Shown here in pieces: positions 51,560 to 61,519 of a stretch of 64,000 nucleotides of DNA. Numbering within the stretch: the first letter of the stretch is position 1; every line of letters begins with the position of its first letter. A model generated the notes under the pieces. It was not told where the DNA came from and did no database searches. It worked only from the letters and a program-made list of their open reading frames with translations. The translations under genes and the position numbers were made by a program. This DNA comes from Thalassococcus profundi. Its GTDB lineage: Bacteria; Pseudomonadota; Alphaproteobacteria; Rhodobacterales; Rhodobacteraceae. The DNA lies in the NCBI RefSeq assembly GCF_003344785.1, contig NZ_QPMK01000012.1, positions 62,001 to 126,000 of the forward strand, given 5' to 3'.

Positions 51560-53793
51560 GCCGCCACCTGTGTGGTGCCGGCGCCTGATTTGGGCCAGTA
51601 GATGCGCACTTCGGTCCCGCGTCCGGTGTCCGACCCGATCTCGGCCCGCCCCCCGGCCAGCGTCAGGTATTTCGCCACGATGGCCAGACCCATGCCGCTT
51701 GATTCGTGCTCGTCGCGGGACTTCAGCGTCTGGAACATCTCGAACACCTTGCGATGGTATTCCGGCGCGATGCCCGGGCCGTCGTCGGCGACTGTGAAGA
51801 CCTGTTCGTCGCCCAAGTCGCGCGCCGAGACGCGGACCGTGCCGCGGGGCCGGTCGTGATGGGAAATGGCGTTCGAGAGCAGGTTCACAAGAATGGTCTG
51901 GAGCGGTGTGTTGAGCATTGTCATGCCAAGGAAACTGTCTTCGAAGATAAGGTCGAACCCGTCCGGCGGGTCCAGTAGCGCTGCAAGGTCGCGGGCCATT
52001 TCCTCGCCCGTCACTTCGCGCGAGGGCTGTTCGTGGCGACCGATGCGGGCATGGCGCAGCAGGTCGTCGAGCAGCCGGTGCATGCGCGCGACACGTCCCC
52101 GCAGCATGCCCAGGCTCTCACGGGTGTCTTCGGTCAGGACCTCCGCAAGATCCTCTTCGAGCCAGCGCGACGCGTTGTCGATGACCCGCAGCGGCGCCTT
52201 GAGATCATGCGAGGCGACATAGGCGAACTTGTCGAGTTCCGCATTCGACCGCTCCAGCTTTGCGACCAGGTCGGCCACGGCGCGGTCGGCCCTGTGCCGT
52301 TCGGTCACATCGCGCGCCACCACGATCACCTGCCGGACGCCGGCATATTCCGATGCGCTCACGGTGATCTCGAGCGGAACCTCGGTGCCATCGCGGCGCC
52401 TGGCGGTCAGCGCCAGCCCGCGGTGCACCGCCGGCCGCTCCACGCTGAGTTCCAATGGCATCAATGTCTGCACCGGACGGCCGGTCACCTGCTCCGCCGG
52501 CCAGCCGAAGAGCGCCTCTGCGGCCGGGTTCAACCCTTCGATCAAACCGTCCGGCGACAGGGTGAGGATGGCATCGGCCGCCCCCTCCATGATCGCATGG
52601 AAGCGCGTGTTTTCCCGCACGAGGTCATTGGTGAGCGCGGTGAAGCTGTCGGCGAGATGCCCGATTTCGTCACCTTCGCCGGGCGGAAAGGTGATCGGTG
52701 CGCCCGTGTCGCGCGCCGCCTGTATCCGCGCGTTGAGCCGGATCAGGGGATGCACGATCTGCCCGCCCATGACCGTCGCCACGGCACCGGCCAACAGCAC
52801 CAGGCAGGTGCCCAGCAAGGCTTCGGCGGGCAGGGTCTGGCGCGCCTGAGAGAGGATCGAGCCGAAGGCATATTCGGTGATCACCTGGTGGTCGAAGGGC
52901 TGATGGGCGGCGCCCGGCCGGATCGGGAGCCGATACAGCAGCCGATCGTTCAGGACCGTCAGCGGTCCTTCATCCGCCTGCGGTCCGTCCACGACAAGCC
53001 CCAGGGGCGGCACCCAGTCGGGATCGGCACGAAACCGCATCACCGGCGGCTCTTCCGCGTTGTCGAAGACCATGTAGTCGCCAGCGTCGTTCACCACCGT
53101 GACCCGGTCGCTCGGCGCCAGCCGGGGCTGAGCCGAGAGCAGCGTATTTTCGTAATCGGCATTGATCACCACGACACCGAAAAACGCGCCCTCCGGATCG
53201 AAGACCGGTCGCACGAAGCGCAGCGTCGGGGGGCCGGTCACCTGTCCGTTTTCACGGTTGGGCGTGATGCGGGAAAAGTAGCTTTGCCCGGCGCCAAGCC
53301 TGTCGCCGGCGGCCAGGTAAGGCTCTGCGCCCTTGATTTGCAGCGCATCCCACGCGACCACTTCAACATCGTCACCACTGCGGTTCACGCGCACGATCTC
53401 GCGCCAGTTGTCAGCGGCGCGGATCAGGCGAATCTGGGTATAGGCCGGCCGCACCGTGATCAGGCCCGCAAAGACGGCCCCGAGGCGTGACCGCAGGTCG
53501 GACAGCTGGGATCGGGCGGCGCCCGGATCCGCCATCGCAAGGTCGGTGACCGTCGGAAGCTCGGCCAACACCCGCGCATCTAGCTCGATCAGGCGAAAAG
53601 CGTCCTCGATCCGGTCGGCATAGACGGCCGCCGCCTGTTCGATTCGGTCCACGGCCACGGTGTATTCGCGGTCCCGCGCGTTCCAGTAGTGCAGCGCCGA
53701 GAGGCTGAACGTCGCCAGAACGGTCACCGCGACCGAGGCCACAGCCAGCAGCGTCAGCTTTGTCCTCAGAGTGATACCGGCGCGGGAGAGCAT
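51556..53793 (-). CDS. Membrane sensor histidine kinase (periplasmic sensor, HAMP, PAS)
   Basis: A 745-residue kinase. First span residues 11-33, a periplasmic double-Cache-like sensor to about 320, a second span about 321-343 (LLGTCLVLLAGAVATVMGG), HAMP to about 395 and PAS from about 398 (IMEGAADAILTLSPDGLIEGLNPAAEALFGWP). It then has a HisKA with SHDLKAPLRVIDNASRWLEEDL (His near 528) and HATPase_c with LLSNAISHHD, VADDGPGI and GMGLAIVAKYL. The SHDLKAPLR-type helix is the one that usually pairs with Rcp1-like receivers, which is the next gene. The signal sensed is unknown. Confidence 0.93.
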   Translation of the reverse strand: MLSRAGITLRTKLTLLAVASVAVTVLATFSLSALHYWNARDREYTVAVDRIEQAAAVYADRIEDAFRLIELDARVLAELPTVTDLAMADPGAARSQLSDLRSRLGAVFAGLITVRPAYTQIRLIRAADNWREIVRVNRSGDDVEVVAWDALQIKGAEPYLAAGDRLGAGQSYFSRITPNRENGQVTGPPTLRFVRPVFDPEGAFFGVVVINADYENTLLSAQPRLAPSDRVTVVNDAGDYMVFDNAEEPPVMRFRADPDWVPPLGLVVDGPQADEGPLTVLNDRLLYRLPIRPGAAHQPFDHQVITEYAFGSILSQARQTLPAEALLGTCLVLLAGAVATVMGGQIVHPLIRLNARIQAARDTGAPITFPPGEGDEIGHLADSFTALTNDLVRENTRFHAIMEGAADAILTLSPDGLIEGLNPAAEALFGWPAEQVTGRPVQTLMPLELSVERPAVHRGLALTARRRDGTEVPLEITVSASEYAGVRQVIVVARDVTERHRADRAVADLVAKLERSNAELDKFAYVASHDLKAPLRVIDNASRWLEEDLAEVLTEDTRESLGMLRGRVARMHRLLDDLLRHARIGRHEQPSREVTGEEMARDLAALLDPPDGFDLIFEDSFLGMTMLNTPLQTILVNLLSNAISHHDRPRGTVRVSARDLGDEQVFTVADDGPGIAPEYHRKVFEMFQTLKSRDEHESSGMGLAIVAKYLTLAGGRAEIGSDTGRGTEVRIYWPKSGAGTTQVAA

Positions 53794-53795
53794 GG

Positions 53796-54557
53796 TCAGT
53801 GCCTCCGGTCTCCGACCCTCAGGCCCGCGGGGTCGGCGGCCAGCTGCCGCGCGATGGCGCTTGCGTCGCCGGGCGGGCGATCAAGCACGGTGCCCAGATC
53901 CTCGAGGAACTGGAACACTTCCTTGCACGACCGCTCCATCGCCAGGAGGTTGTCGGTGAGGATGGTATCGGTGCTGCCGGTTCCGCGCGCCGACCGGACC
54001 CGCCGCAGCATCGCGGACATGATCGCACGCATTTCAGGCGCACAGGCATCCGAGAACCGTTCGACGATGCCGCGCAGGCTTTCGCGCAGGGCGCGTTCCT
54101 CCGCGATGGCGGCCATCAGGATGCGCCGTTCGATGGCGGTCGAGATCGATTTGCGGATCATGTCCGGGCTGATCTCGTCCTTGATCAGGTAGTCCGAACA
54201 ACCGCTTTTCATGGCATCGATGATGACGTCATGGCTGTCGACGCTGGTGACCATGATCGAGATCGCCTGGCCCTGCTTCGGATGCGAAACCACTTCGGCA
54301 AGCGCGTCGAGACCGGTTTCAAACTCGAGATGATAATCGAGAAAGATCAGATCGAAGCGTTGCAGATCGAGCTTGCGGCGCATCGTATCGATATCGGTCG
54401 CCTCCGCCACCTCGAGCTTGAGCCCGGCCTTCCGGCACAGGCGGCGCAGGCGCTTGCGGTCCATTTCGTTGTCATCGACCACCAGCGCATGCAGCGCCAT
54501 GACCTTTCCGGCGGCAACCGGGACAAGAGACTCTTCTTTTCTGGCGCTACTTTGCAT
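53796..54557 (-). CDS. Response regulator with unusual helical C-terminal domain
   Basis: A 253-residue protein. The receiver spans about residues 20-140, with VVDDNEMDRKRLRRL, phospho-acceptor Asp74 in FLDYHLEFETGLDAL and Lys126 in DYLIKDEIS. The C-terminal 110 residues are helical (IRKSISTAIERRILMAAIAEERALRESLRGIVERFSDACAPEMRAIMSAMLRRV...). They contain no DNA-binding motif, no EAL/GGDEF domain and no phospho-histidine; the layout resembles a kinase dimerisation helix pair without its histidine. It is the first gene of the operon, ending two bases before the sensor kinase ATG. The start may be Met20 instead. Confidence 0.85.
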   Translation of the reverse strand: MQSSARKEESLVPVAAGKVMALHALVVDDNEMDRKRLRRLCRKAGLKLEVAEATDIDTMRRKLDLQRFDLIFLDYHLEFETGLDALAEVVSHPKQGQAISIMVTSVDSHDVIIDAMKSGCSDYLIKDEISPDMIRKSISTAIERRILMAAIAEERALRESLRGIVERFSDACAPEMRAIMSAMLRRVRSARGTGSTDTILTDNLLAMERSCKEVFQFLEDLGTVLDRPPGDASAIARQLAADPAGLRVGDRRH

Positions 54558-54731
54558 GGTGGCGTTTCCTTTCCGGCGCTCGTGTCAGGCCACTTTTGCG
54601 TCTCAGCTTTTAAGGTCAGGTAAATGGCGCTCGGCCAGGTCGTGAAAATTCGCGGCAAGCCGGCGGCTCCGCCTTGTCCTCGGGGCCCGCATGGCGTTCT
54701 ATCCGGGCACCTGAAAACAAGGACCGCGCCG

Positions 54732-55136
54732 ATGCCCGACACCGAGACACCGACCGGCGAACTGACGCTGCGCACGCTGGCCATGCCAGCCGATGTGAAC
54801 GTCAACGGCGACATCTTCGGCGGCTGGGTTCTGAGCCAGATGGACATCGCCAGCGGCATCATCGCCGGGGCCCGCGCGCGCGGTCGCGTCGCCACCGTGG
54901 CGCTCGATGCAATGAAATTCATCCGGCCGGTCAAGGTCGGCGACGTGCTTTGCATCTATGGCGAGATCACCCGCGTCGGCACCACTTCCATGGCCATCGC
55001 CATCGAGGCCTGGATCCTGCGCAACAAGCTGGGCAGCCGCGAAAAGGTCACCGAGGCGCTGTTCACCTTCGTCGCCATCGACGAAGAGGGCCGCCCGCGT
55101 CCGGTGCCGCCGCAGGACCCCGCGACCGAGACCTGA
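54732..55136 (+). CDS. Acyl-CoA thioesterase, YciA type
   Basis: A 134-residue hot-dog thioesterase. The signature is [72 protein letters not shown] with its aspartate is the YciA/BACH active-site helix. It hydrolyses medium or long acyl-CoA esters in the cytoplasm. The ATG at 54732 is chosen; the frame is open further upstream, but that segment is unlike the family. It is divergent from the signalling operon and 13 bases ahead of adenine deaminase, so the two are probably cotranscribed. Confidence 0.93.
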   Translation: MPDTETPTGELTLRTLAMPADVNVNGDIFGGWVLSQMDIASGIIAGARARGRVATVALDAMKFIRPVKVGDVLCIYGEITRVGTTSMAIAIEAWILRNKLGSREKVTEALFTFVAIDEEGRPRPVPPQDPATET

Positions 55137-55149
55137 GAGGAGACCGCCG

Positions 55150-56844
55150 ATGACCGCGATCGAGACCCGCATCGCCCAGGCGCGCGGCGACAGCCCCGCC
55201 GATCTCGTCCTGCGCGGCGGCCGCGTCTTCGACCTGGTGACCGGCACGCTTCTGGACGGAGACGTGGCGATCTGCGGCGACCGGATCGTCGGCACCTGCG
55301 CCGAATACGATGGCCGCGACGTGATCGACGTGCGCGGCAAGATCCTGGTGCCCGGCTTCGTCGACACGCATCTGCACATCGAATCGAGCCTGATCACGCC
55401 GCTGGAATTTGACCGCTGCGTGGCGCCGCGCGGGGTCACCACCGCGATCTGCGACCCGCACGAGATCGCCAACGTGCTGGGCGCCGAGGGCATCCGCTAT
55501 TTCCAGCGCGCGTCCGAACTCACCGTGATGGACATCCGGGTGCAGCTGTCCTCCTGCGTGCCCTCGACCCATATGGAGACGGCGGGCGCTGAGCTTCTGG
55601 CCGCGGATATCGCGTCGCTGCGCGGCCATTCTTCGGGCATCGGCCTTGCGGAATTCATGAACTATCCCGGGGTGATACACCGCGATCCTCAGGCGATGGA
55701 CAAACTGCGGCTGTTCGACGGCGGGCATATCGACGGGCATTGCCCGCAGCTGTCGGGCCGCGACCTCAACGCCTATATCGCCGCCGGGATCCGCACCGAA
55801 CACGAGGCGACGACCGCCGAAGAAGCGCGCGAAAAGCTTCAGAAGGGCATGCGCGTGCTGATCCGCGAAGGCTCGGTTTCCAAGGACCTGCACGCGTTGC
55901 AGCCGCTTCTGACCGACCTCACCGCGCCCTACATGTGCCTCTGCACCGACGACCGCAATCCGCTGGACATCGCGGAACACGGTCATCTCGACTACATGAT
56001 CCGCACCCTGATCGCGCTCGGCACACCGGTGCTGGCCGCCTACCGCGCCGCGAGCCTGTCGGCGGCAGAGGCCTTCGGGCTGACCGACCGCGGCCTGATC
56101 GCCCCCGGCAAGCGCGCTGATATCGTGGTTCTGGACAGCCTGGAAGATTGCCGTGCCGCCCGTGTCTTCTGCGCCGGGCAGGAAGTGACCGACGCCGCCT
56201 TTGCCGCCCGCCCCGCCCTGCCGCCGGTGGGCCGCGCCTCGGTCAGGGCGCCGCGCGTCGCGGCGCCCGATTTCCAGAGCCGCGCCAACCGCACCGCCAC
56301 CGACGTGATCGGCATCCGCGAGGGGCAGATCCTGACCGACCACCTGCACGAAGAGATCGCCATCGCCGACGGCGACAAGCGCCCCGACCCGGCGCGCGAC
56401 CTGGCGCGGATCACGGTGATCGAACGGCATGGCAAGAACGGCAACATCGCGAGCGGCTTCGTCCGCGGCTTCGGACTGCAGGCGGGAGCGATCGCCTCGA
56501 CCGTCTGCCACGATCACCACAACATCGCCTGCGTCGGGATCGACTACGACGACATGGCGCTCGCGGTGAACCGGCTGGCCGAGATCGAAGGCGGTTTCGC
56601 GGTGGTGCGCGACGGCGTGGTGCTGGCAGAACTGGCGCTGCCGGTCGCCGGGCTGATGAGTCTTGAGCCGTTCGAGGCGGTGCGCGATGCGCTGGTCGCG
56701 CTGCGGGACGCGGCCCGGACCCTGGGTGTTACCCTCGAAGAGCCCTTTCTGCAGCTCGCCTTCCTCGCCCTGCCGGTGATCCCGGCGCTCAAGATCACCG
56801 ACCGCGGCATGGTCGATGTCCAGCGGTTCGAGATCATTCCCTGA
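55150..56844 (+). CDS. ade: Adenine deaminase
   Basis: A 564-residue amidohydrolase-fold enzyme that deaminates adenine to hypoxanthine. The metal-binding start is [18 protein letters not shown] near residue 72 (HxH). Further motifs are [59 protein letters not shown] and the C-terminal [35 protein letters not shown] precedes the ATG at 55150; the longer open frame runs inside the thioesterase gene. It competes for adenine with the apt product at 9676. Length and motifs match the AdeC/Ade family. Confidence 0.95.
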   Translation: MTAIETRIAQARGDSPADLVLRGGRVFDLVTGTLLDGDVAICGDRIVGTCAEYDGRDVIDVRGKILVPGFVDTHLHIESSLITPLEFDRCVAPRGVTTAICDPHEIANVLGAEGIRYFQRASELTVMDIRVQLSSCVPSTHMETAGAELLAADIASLRGHSSGIGLAEFMNYPGVIHRDPQAMDKLRLFDGGHIDGHCPQLSGRDLNAYIAAGIRTEHEATTAEEAREKLQKGMRVLIREGSVSKDLHALQPLLTDLTAPYMCLCTDDRNPLDIAEHGHLDYMIRTLIALGTPVLAAYRAASLSAAEAFGLTDRGLIAPGKRADIVVLDSLEDCRAARVFCAGQEVTDAAFAARPALPPVGRASVRAPRVAAPDFQSRANRTATDVIGIREGQILTDHLHEEIAIADGDKRPDPARDLARITVIERHGKNGNIASGFVRGFGLQAGAIASTVCHDHHNIACVGIDYDDMALAVNRLAEIEGGFAVVRDGVVLAELALPVAGLMSLEPFEAVRDALVALRDAARTLGVTLEEPFLQLAFLALPVIPALKITDRGMVDVQRFEIIP

Positions 56845-56979
56845 CGGTCAATGCGCCGGTTTTCCCGCCGATGACGCCGTGATCACGCGAATATCAGGCC
56901 GCCATCCTGCTTTTTTCCGGCAGCCGCCTAGATAGCGGTGTAGACTTCGACCTGTATTTTCTTCCGAGGCCCGACCGTC

Positions 56980-58140
56980 ATGGCATTCCTGAAACAACTG
57001 ATCCTCGGCATCGTCGTGATCGCCGCGACGCTGGCGATCTGGGTGACTTACGTGCCCTCGGCAGCGGGCTGGCTCAACAGCACCGGCCTGCCCCAGCTGG
57101 TGGGCGTGGAACTGGCCGAAGCCGCGGTTCAGGACAGCGGCGGTGGCGGACCGCGCGGCGGCGGCGCAGCTCAGGTGATCGCCGAGCCGGTCAGCATCGG
57201 CACGCTCAACAACCGGATCACCGCCGTGGGCGACGGCCGTGCGGTACGCTCTGTCACGGTCCGGTCGGAGGCGACGGGTCGCATCGCCGAAATGACCTTC
57301 GAGGCCGGCAGCTACATCGAGGAAGGCGCGGTGATGGTCCGGCTCGACGACGAGGCAGAGCGCATCGCGGTCGAGCGCGCGCGCCTGATGCTGACCGACG
57401 CGCAGGACGATGTCGACCGGCTGTCGGCGCTCGGAAACTCCGGCGCCGTGACCGAGGTGCGCATCCGCGAGGCGCGGCTGGCGCTGCGCAACGCCGAGCT
57501 GGAGCGGCGCCAGGCCGAATTCGACCTGTCGCAGCGGGTCATCCGCGCGCCGATCTCGGGCTGGATCGGGCTCCTGGACGTGGAGGAAGGCGACCGCATC
57601 CCGGCGCAGGAACCGCTGGCGGTGATCACCGACCGGTCGGAGATCCTGATCGACTTCCGCGTGCCGGAACGCGCCGTCGGGCAGATCGAGCGCGGCATGC
57701 CCGTGGAACTGTCGCCGCTGGCCAACCGCGCCCGGACCCTGACCGGAGAGGTCAGCGCCATCGACAACGTCGTGGACCGCACCAGCCGCACCCTGCGCGT
57801 GCAGGCTCGGATCGAGAACGACGACGACAGCTTGCGCGAGGGCATGGCATTCTCGGTGCTGCTGCGGTTCGAGGGCGACCCCTACCCGTCGATCAACCCG
57901 CTATCGGTGCAGTGGTCCTCGGACGGATCCTTTGTCTGGGCGGTGCGCGACGGCAAGGCGGTGCGCGTGCCCATCGTGATCCGCCAGCGCAACGCCGATT
58001 CGGTGCTGGTCGAGGCCGAGCTGACCGAAGACGACATGGTGGTGACCGAAGGCGTGCAGACCCTGCGCCCCGGCGCCGAGGTAAGCCTGCCCGAAACCAC
58101 CAGCGCCGCGGATGACATGCGCGCGACGGAACAGGGCTGA
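56980..58140 (+). CDS. RND efflux pump periplasmic adaptor (membrane fusion protein)
   Basis: A 386-residue HlyD/AcrA-type adaptor. It has an N-terminal membrane anchor (LILGIVVIAATLAIWVTYVP), a Gly-rich linker (about residues 50-62), then a barrel-sandwich hybrid with GRIAEMTFEAGSYIEEGAVMVRLDDEAERIAVERARLML. The alpha-hairpin spans about 130-175, and the returning half reads FDLSQRVIRAPISGWIGLLDVEEGDRIPAQEPLAVITDRSEI. The beta-barrel and membrane-proximal domains follow. It links the RND transporter downstream, three bases away, to an outer-membrane channel not encoded here. Confidence 0.94.
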   Translation: MAFLKQLILGIVVIAATLAIWVTYVPSAAGWLNSTGLPQLVGVELAEAAVQDSGGGGPRGGGAAQVIAEPVSIGTLNNRITAVGDGRAVRSVTVRSEATGRIAEMTFEAGSYIEEGAVMVRLDDEAERIAVERARLMLTDAQDDVDRLSALGNSGAVTEVRIREARLALRNAELERRQAEFDLSQRVIRAPISGWIGLLDVEEGDRIPAQEPLAVITDRSEILIDFRVPERAVGQIERGMPVELSPLANRARTLTGEVSAIDNVVDRTSRTLRVQARIENDDDSLREGMAFSVLLRFEGDPYPSINPLSVQWSSDGSFVWAVRDGKAVRVPIVIRQRNADSVLVEAELTEDDMVVTEGVQTLRPGAEVSLPETTSAADDMRATEQG

Positions 58141-58143
58141 GAC

Positions 58144-61100
58144 ATGGCCGACACAGCTTCGAACCGCGGCGGCACGGCAATTTTCGTTCAACGCCCGATC
58201 CTCGCCTTCGTACTCAACGCGCTGATCGTGATCGCCGGGATCGCCGCACTCTTTGGCGTGGAAATCCGCGAATTGCCGGATGTCGACCGGCCCGTCATCA
58301 CCATCACCACCGAATTCGCCGGCGCCTCGGCGGAAACCGTCGACCAGGAAATCACCTCCCGCGTCGAAGGCGCCGTGGGCCGCGTCGCCGGCATCCGCAG
58401 CCTGTCGTCCAATTCGCGCTTCGGCCGCAGCCGGGTGACGCTGGAATTCAACGACGACATCGACATCGATGTCGCCGCCACGGATTCCCGCGACGCCGTG
58501 GCGCGGATCGCGAACAATCTGCCCGAGGATGCCGAACAGCCCGAAATCGTCAAGGCGGATGCCAATGCCCAGCCGGTGGTCCGGGTCGCGGTGACCTCTG
58601 CCGGGCGCTCTCCGCAGGAGTTGACGCAGCTTGTCACCGATCGCGTGGAGGACCGGCTGATCTCGATCCCCGGCGTCGCCGACCTGCAGATCTACGGCGA
58701 CCGCGAACCGATCTTCCGCATCGACATAAACCAGCTGGAACTGGCGAGCCGTGGCCTGACCCTCGCGGATCTGCGCTCGGCACTCGGCACCATCGCATAC
58801 GACGCGCCCGCGGGCGACCTGACCGGCGACCGGCAGTCGCTGAATGTGCGCACCACCGCTACGATCACCACGCCCGACGCCTTCGAGGCGCTGGAGATCG
58901 CCGACGACGTGATCCTCGGCGACGTCGCCACCGTGACGCTGGGCCCCGCGCCCAACGAAACCGTGCTGCGGGCCAATGGCGAAACCGGCCTTGGCCTTGG
59001 CATCATCCGCCAGGCGACGTCGAACACGCTGGAGATCTCCGCCGCAGTGCATGACGTGGTGAACAGCCTGTCCGAGACGCTGCCCGAGGACGTCAACATC
59101 TTCGTCACCTCGGACGACGCGGTGTTCATCAACGGCTCCATCGTCGAGGTGCTGAAGACCCTGGGCCTGGCCGTGGCCATCGTCGTGGCGGTGATCTTCG
59201 TCTTCCTGCGCAACGTCTCGGCCACGCTCATTCCGACGCTGACCCTGCCCGTCGCCCTGGTAGGCACGCTGGCGGCGATCTACATGGTCGGGTTCTCGGT
59301 CAACATCCTCACGCTTCTGGCGCTGGTGCTGGCCACGGGCATGGTCGTGGACGACGCCATCGTAGTGCTCGAGAACATCGTGCGCCTGCGCGGCCAGGGC
59401 ATGGGACCGCGCGCCGCGGCCGTGCTGGGCACAAAGCAGGTGTTCTTCGCCGTCGTGACCACCACGGCGACGCTGGCGGCGGTGTTCATCCCGCTGTCCT
59501 TCCTGCCCGGCCAGGCCGGCGGGCTTTTCCGCGAATTCGGCTTTACCCTCGCCATGGCCGTGATGCTGTCGTCCTTCATCGCGCTGACGCTCTGCCCGGT
59601 GCTGGCCTCGCGCCTGCTGAGCAAGGAACCCGACCGCGATCCGCGCGGGCCGATGATCTGGCTCGGCAACCGGCTCTCGCGCCTTTATGCCGCCACGCTC
59701 AAGGCGGCGCTCGGCATTCCCTTCGTGATCGTGCTGGCCGCCGCGGCCTTTGCCGTGACCGCCGCCTTCATGGGCAGCAACATCCGCCAGGAACTCACCC
59801 CGCCCGAGGACCGCGCGGTGGCGCTGCTGTCGGTGACCGCGCCGCAGGGCGTGTCGCTGAACTACACCACCTCGAAGATGGCCGAGATCGAGAGCGCGAT
59901 TCAGCCGCTGGTGGAGTCGGGCGAGATCACCAACGTCTTCTCCATCGCCGGGTTTGCCGCCGACAACCGCGGCTTCATGGTGATGACGCTGGCCAAGTGG
60001 GGCGAGCGCGACCGGCCGCAATCCGAGATCGTCGGCCAGATCAACGGCGCGCTTCGGCAGATCATCGGCGTGCGCGCCTTCGCCATCCAGCCCAATTCGC
60101 TGGGCATCCGCGGCGCGGGCCGGGGGCTGACCTTCGCCATCACCGGCGACAGCTACCGCCAGCTGGCCGAGGTGTCCCAGCAGCTGGTGACCCGGATGCA
60201 GGAGAACCCGGCGATGGGCCAGGTGCGGCTGGAATACGAAACCACGCAGCCGCAGCTTTTCATCGAGATCGACCGCACCCGCGCGTCGGATCTGGGCATC
60301 GACATCACCGGGCTGGGCGACGCCCTGCGCGCGGTACTGGACGGCCGCAGCGTCGGCACGGTCTTCGTCGACGACACCAGCTACGACGTGCAGATGCTGT
60401 CCACCACCGACCCGGTGAACGATCCCGGCGACCTGGAGAACGTGTTCGTCCAGGCTGCTGACGGGCAGATGGTGCCGATGTCGTCCTTCGTGTCGCTCGA
60501 GGAACGCGCCATCGCCCCCGAATTGAGCCGCGAGAGCCAGAACCGCTCGGTCGAGATCAGCGCCGGGCTGACGCCCGAGCTGTCGCTGGGCGATGCCATG
60601 GCCGAGGTGGAGCGCCTGGCCGAGGGCGTCCTCGCCGAGGAGAACCGCATCGTGCCGCTGGCCGAGGCGGCGACGCTCGACCAGACATCCTCGGGCCTGG
60701 TCGTGACCTTCGGTTTCGCGATCCTCGTGGTGTTCCTGGTGCTGAGCGCGCAGTTCGAAAGCTTCGTTTCGGCCATCGTGGTCATGGCCACGGTGCCGCT
60801 GGGGCTGGCCTGCGCCGCCTTCGCGCTGGTGCTCACCGGGCAGAGCCTCAACGTCTACAGCCAGATCGGGCTGGTGATGCTGATCGGGATCATGGCCAAG
60901 AACGGCATCCTCATCGTGGAATTCGCCAACCAGCTGCGGGACGAGGGCAAGGAGGTCTACGACGCCATCACCGAAGCCTGTTCGATCCGCCTGAGGCCGG
61001 TGATGATGACGATGATCTCGACCGTGCTGGGCGGCGTGCCGCTGATCCTGTCCTCGGGCGCGGGCGCCGAGGCGCGCGAGGCTTTGGGATGGGTCATTGT

Positions 61101-61239
61101 CGGCGGGCTGGGACTGGCGACGCTGTCGACGCTCTACCTCACGCCGGTGGCTTACCTCCTGCTGGCCCGCTTCTCCACGCCGAAGGCACAGGAAAGCGCG
61201 CGTCTGGACAAGGAATTGCGGGCGGCGGAGGCCGCCTAG
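58144..61239 (+). CDS. RND efflux transporter permease
   Basis: A 1031-residue inner-membrane proton antiporter of the AcrB/MexF family with twelve spans and two large periplasmic loops. The N-terminal FVQRPILAFVLNALIVIAG is typical. The proton-relay aspartates are visible in ATGMVVDDAIVVLENIVR (two adjacent Asp in helix 4). The symmetric C-terminal half has IGLVMLIGIMAKNGILIVEFANQLRDEGKEV. Substrate cannot be inferred. It forms a two-gene operon with the adaptor. A copy of the modular element follows directly after its stop. Confidence 0.96.
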   Translation: MADTASNRGGTAIFVQRPILAFVLNALIVIAGIAALFGVEIRELPDVDRPVITITTEFAGASAETVDQEITSRVEGAVGRVAGIRSLSSNSRFGRSRVTLEFNDDIDIDVAATDSRDAVARIANNLPEDAEQPEIVKADANAQPVVRVAVTSAGRSPQELTQLVTDRVEDRLISIPGVADLQIYGDREPIFRIDINQLELASRGLTLADLRSALGTIAYDAPAGDLTGDRQSLNVRTTATITTPDAFEALEIADDVILGDVATVTLGPAPNETVLRANGETGLGLGIIRQATSNTLEISAAVHDVVNSLSETLPEDVNIFVTSDDAVFINGSIVEVLKTLGLAVAIVVAVIFVFLRNVSATLIPTLTLPVALVGTLAAIYMVGFSVNILTLLALVLATGMVVDDAIVVLENIVRLRGQGMGPRAAAVLGTKQVFFAVVTTTATLAAVFIPLSFLPGQAGGLFREFGFTLAMAVMLSSFIALTLCPVLASRLLSKEPDRDPRGPMIWLGNRLSRLYAATLKAALGIPFVIVLAAAAFAVTAAFMGSNIRQELTPPEDRAVALLSVTAPQGVSLNYTTSKMAEIESAIQPLVESGEITNVFSIAGFAADNRGFMVMTLAKWGERDRPQSEIVGQINGALRQIIGVRAFAIQPNSLGIRGAGRGLTFAITGDSYRQLAEVSQQLVTRMQENPAMGQVRLEYETTQPQLFIEIDRTRASDLGIDITGLGDALRAVLDGRSVGTVFVDDTSYDVQMLSTTDPVNDPGDLENVFVQAADGQMVPMSSFVSLEERAIAPELSRESQNRSVEISAGLTPELSLGDAMAEVERLAEGVLAEENRIVPLAEAATLDQTSSGLVVTFGFAILVVFLVLSAQFESFVSAIVVMATVPLGLACAAFALVLTGQSLNVYSQIGLVMLIGIMAKNGILIVEFANQLRDEGKEVYDAITEACSIRLRPVMMTMISTVLGGVPLILSSGAGAEAREALGWVIVGGLGLATLSTLYLTPVAYLLLARFSTPKAQESARLDKELRAAEAA

Positions 61240-61247
61240 ACGTTGGG

Positions 61248-61317
61248 ATCGCGCCCCGGGGCGCGATACGAGAGGCGCTGCCTCTCGTGCTCTCCGGAGT
61301 TTACCGGCAAGATGAAG
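61248..61317 (+). repeat. Modular intergenic element, copy 7
   Basis: Hairpin A is a perfect 20-bp palindrome 61248-61267 (arm ATCGCGCCCC). Hairpin B is ACGAGAGGC 61268-61276 / GCCTCTCGT 61280-61288. The core GCTCTCCGGAGTTTACC and GGCAAGATGAAG ends at 61317. The remaining bases to 61519 hold nothing I can support except a stray GGAACCGGAGAAGG (61446-61459) resembling a core end. Confidence 0.82.
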
Positions 61318-61519
61318 CTTGGGGGCGTTTCGCGCCGCCGGAGCCGGCTGGTGCGATTGGGTATCGACGCGCGGGACGATTCCGCGCGGACCTGCGGTTC
61401 CGGCAGGCTGGCCGTCCGGGAGGATGGATCGCGGCGGTGTTTTGGAACCGGAGAAGGTGCTGCGTCGTCGTATCCTGGGCGCGGGGTGGAGCGGGCGGGC
61501 GACAGCGTTCCAGCGCGGC

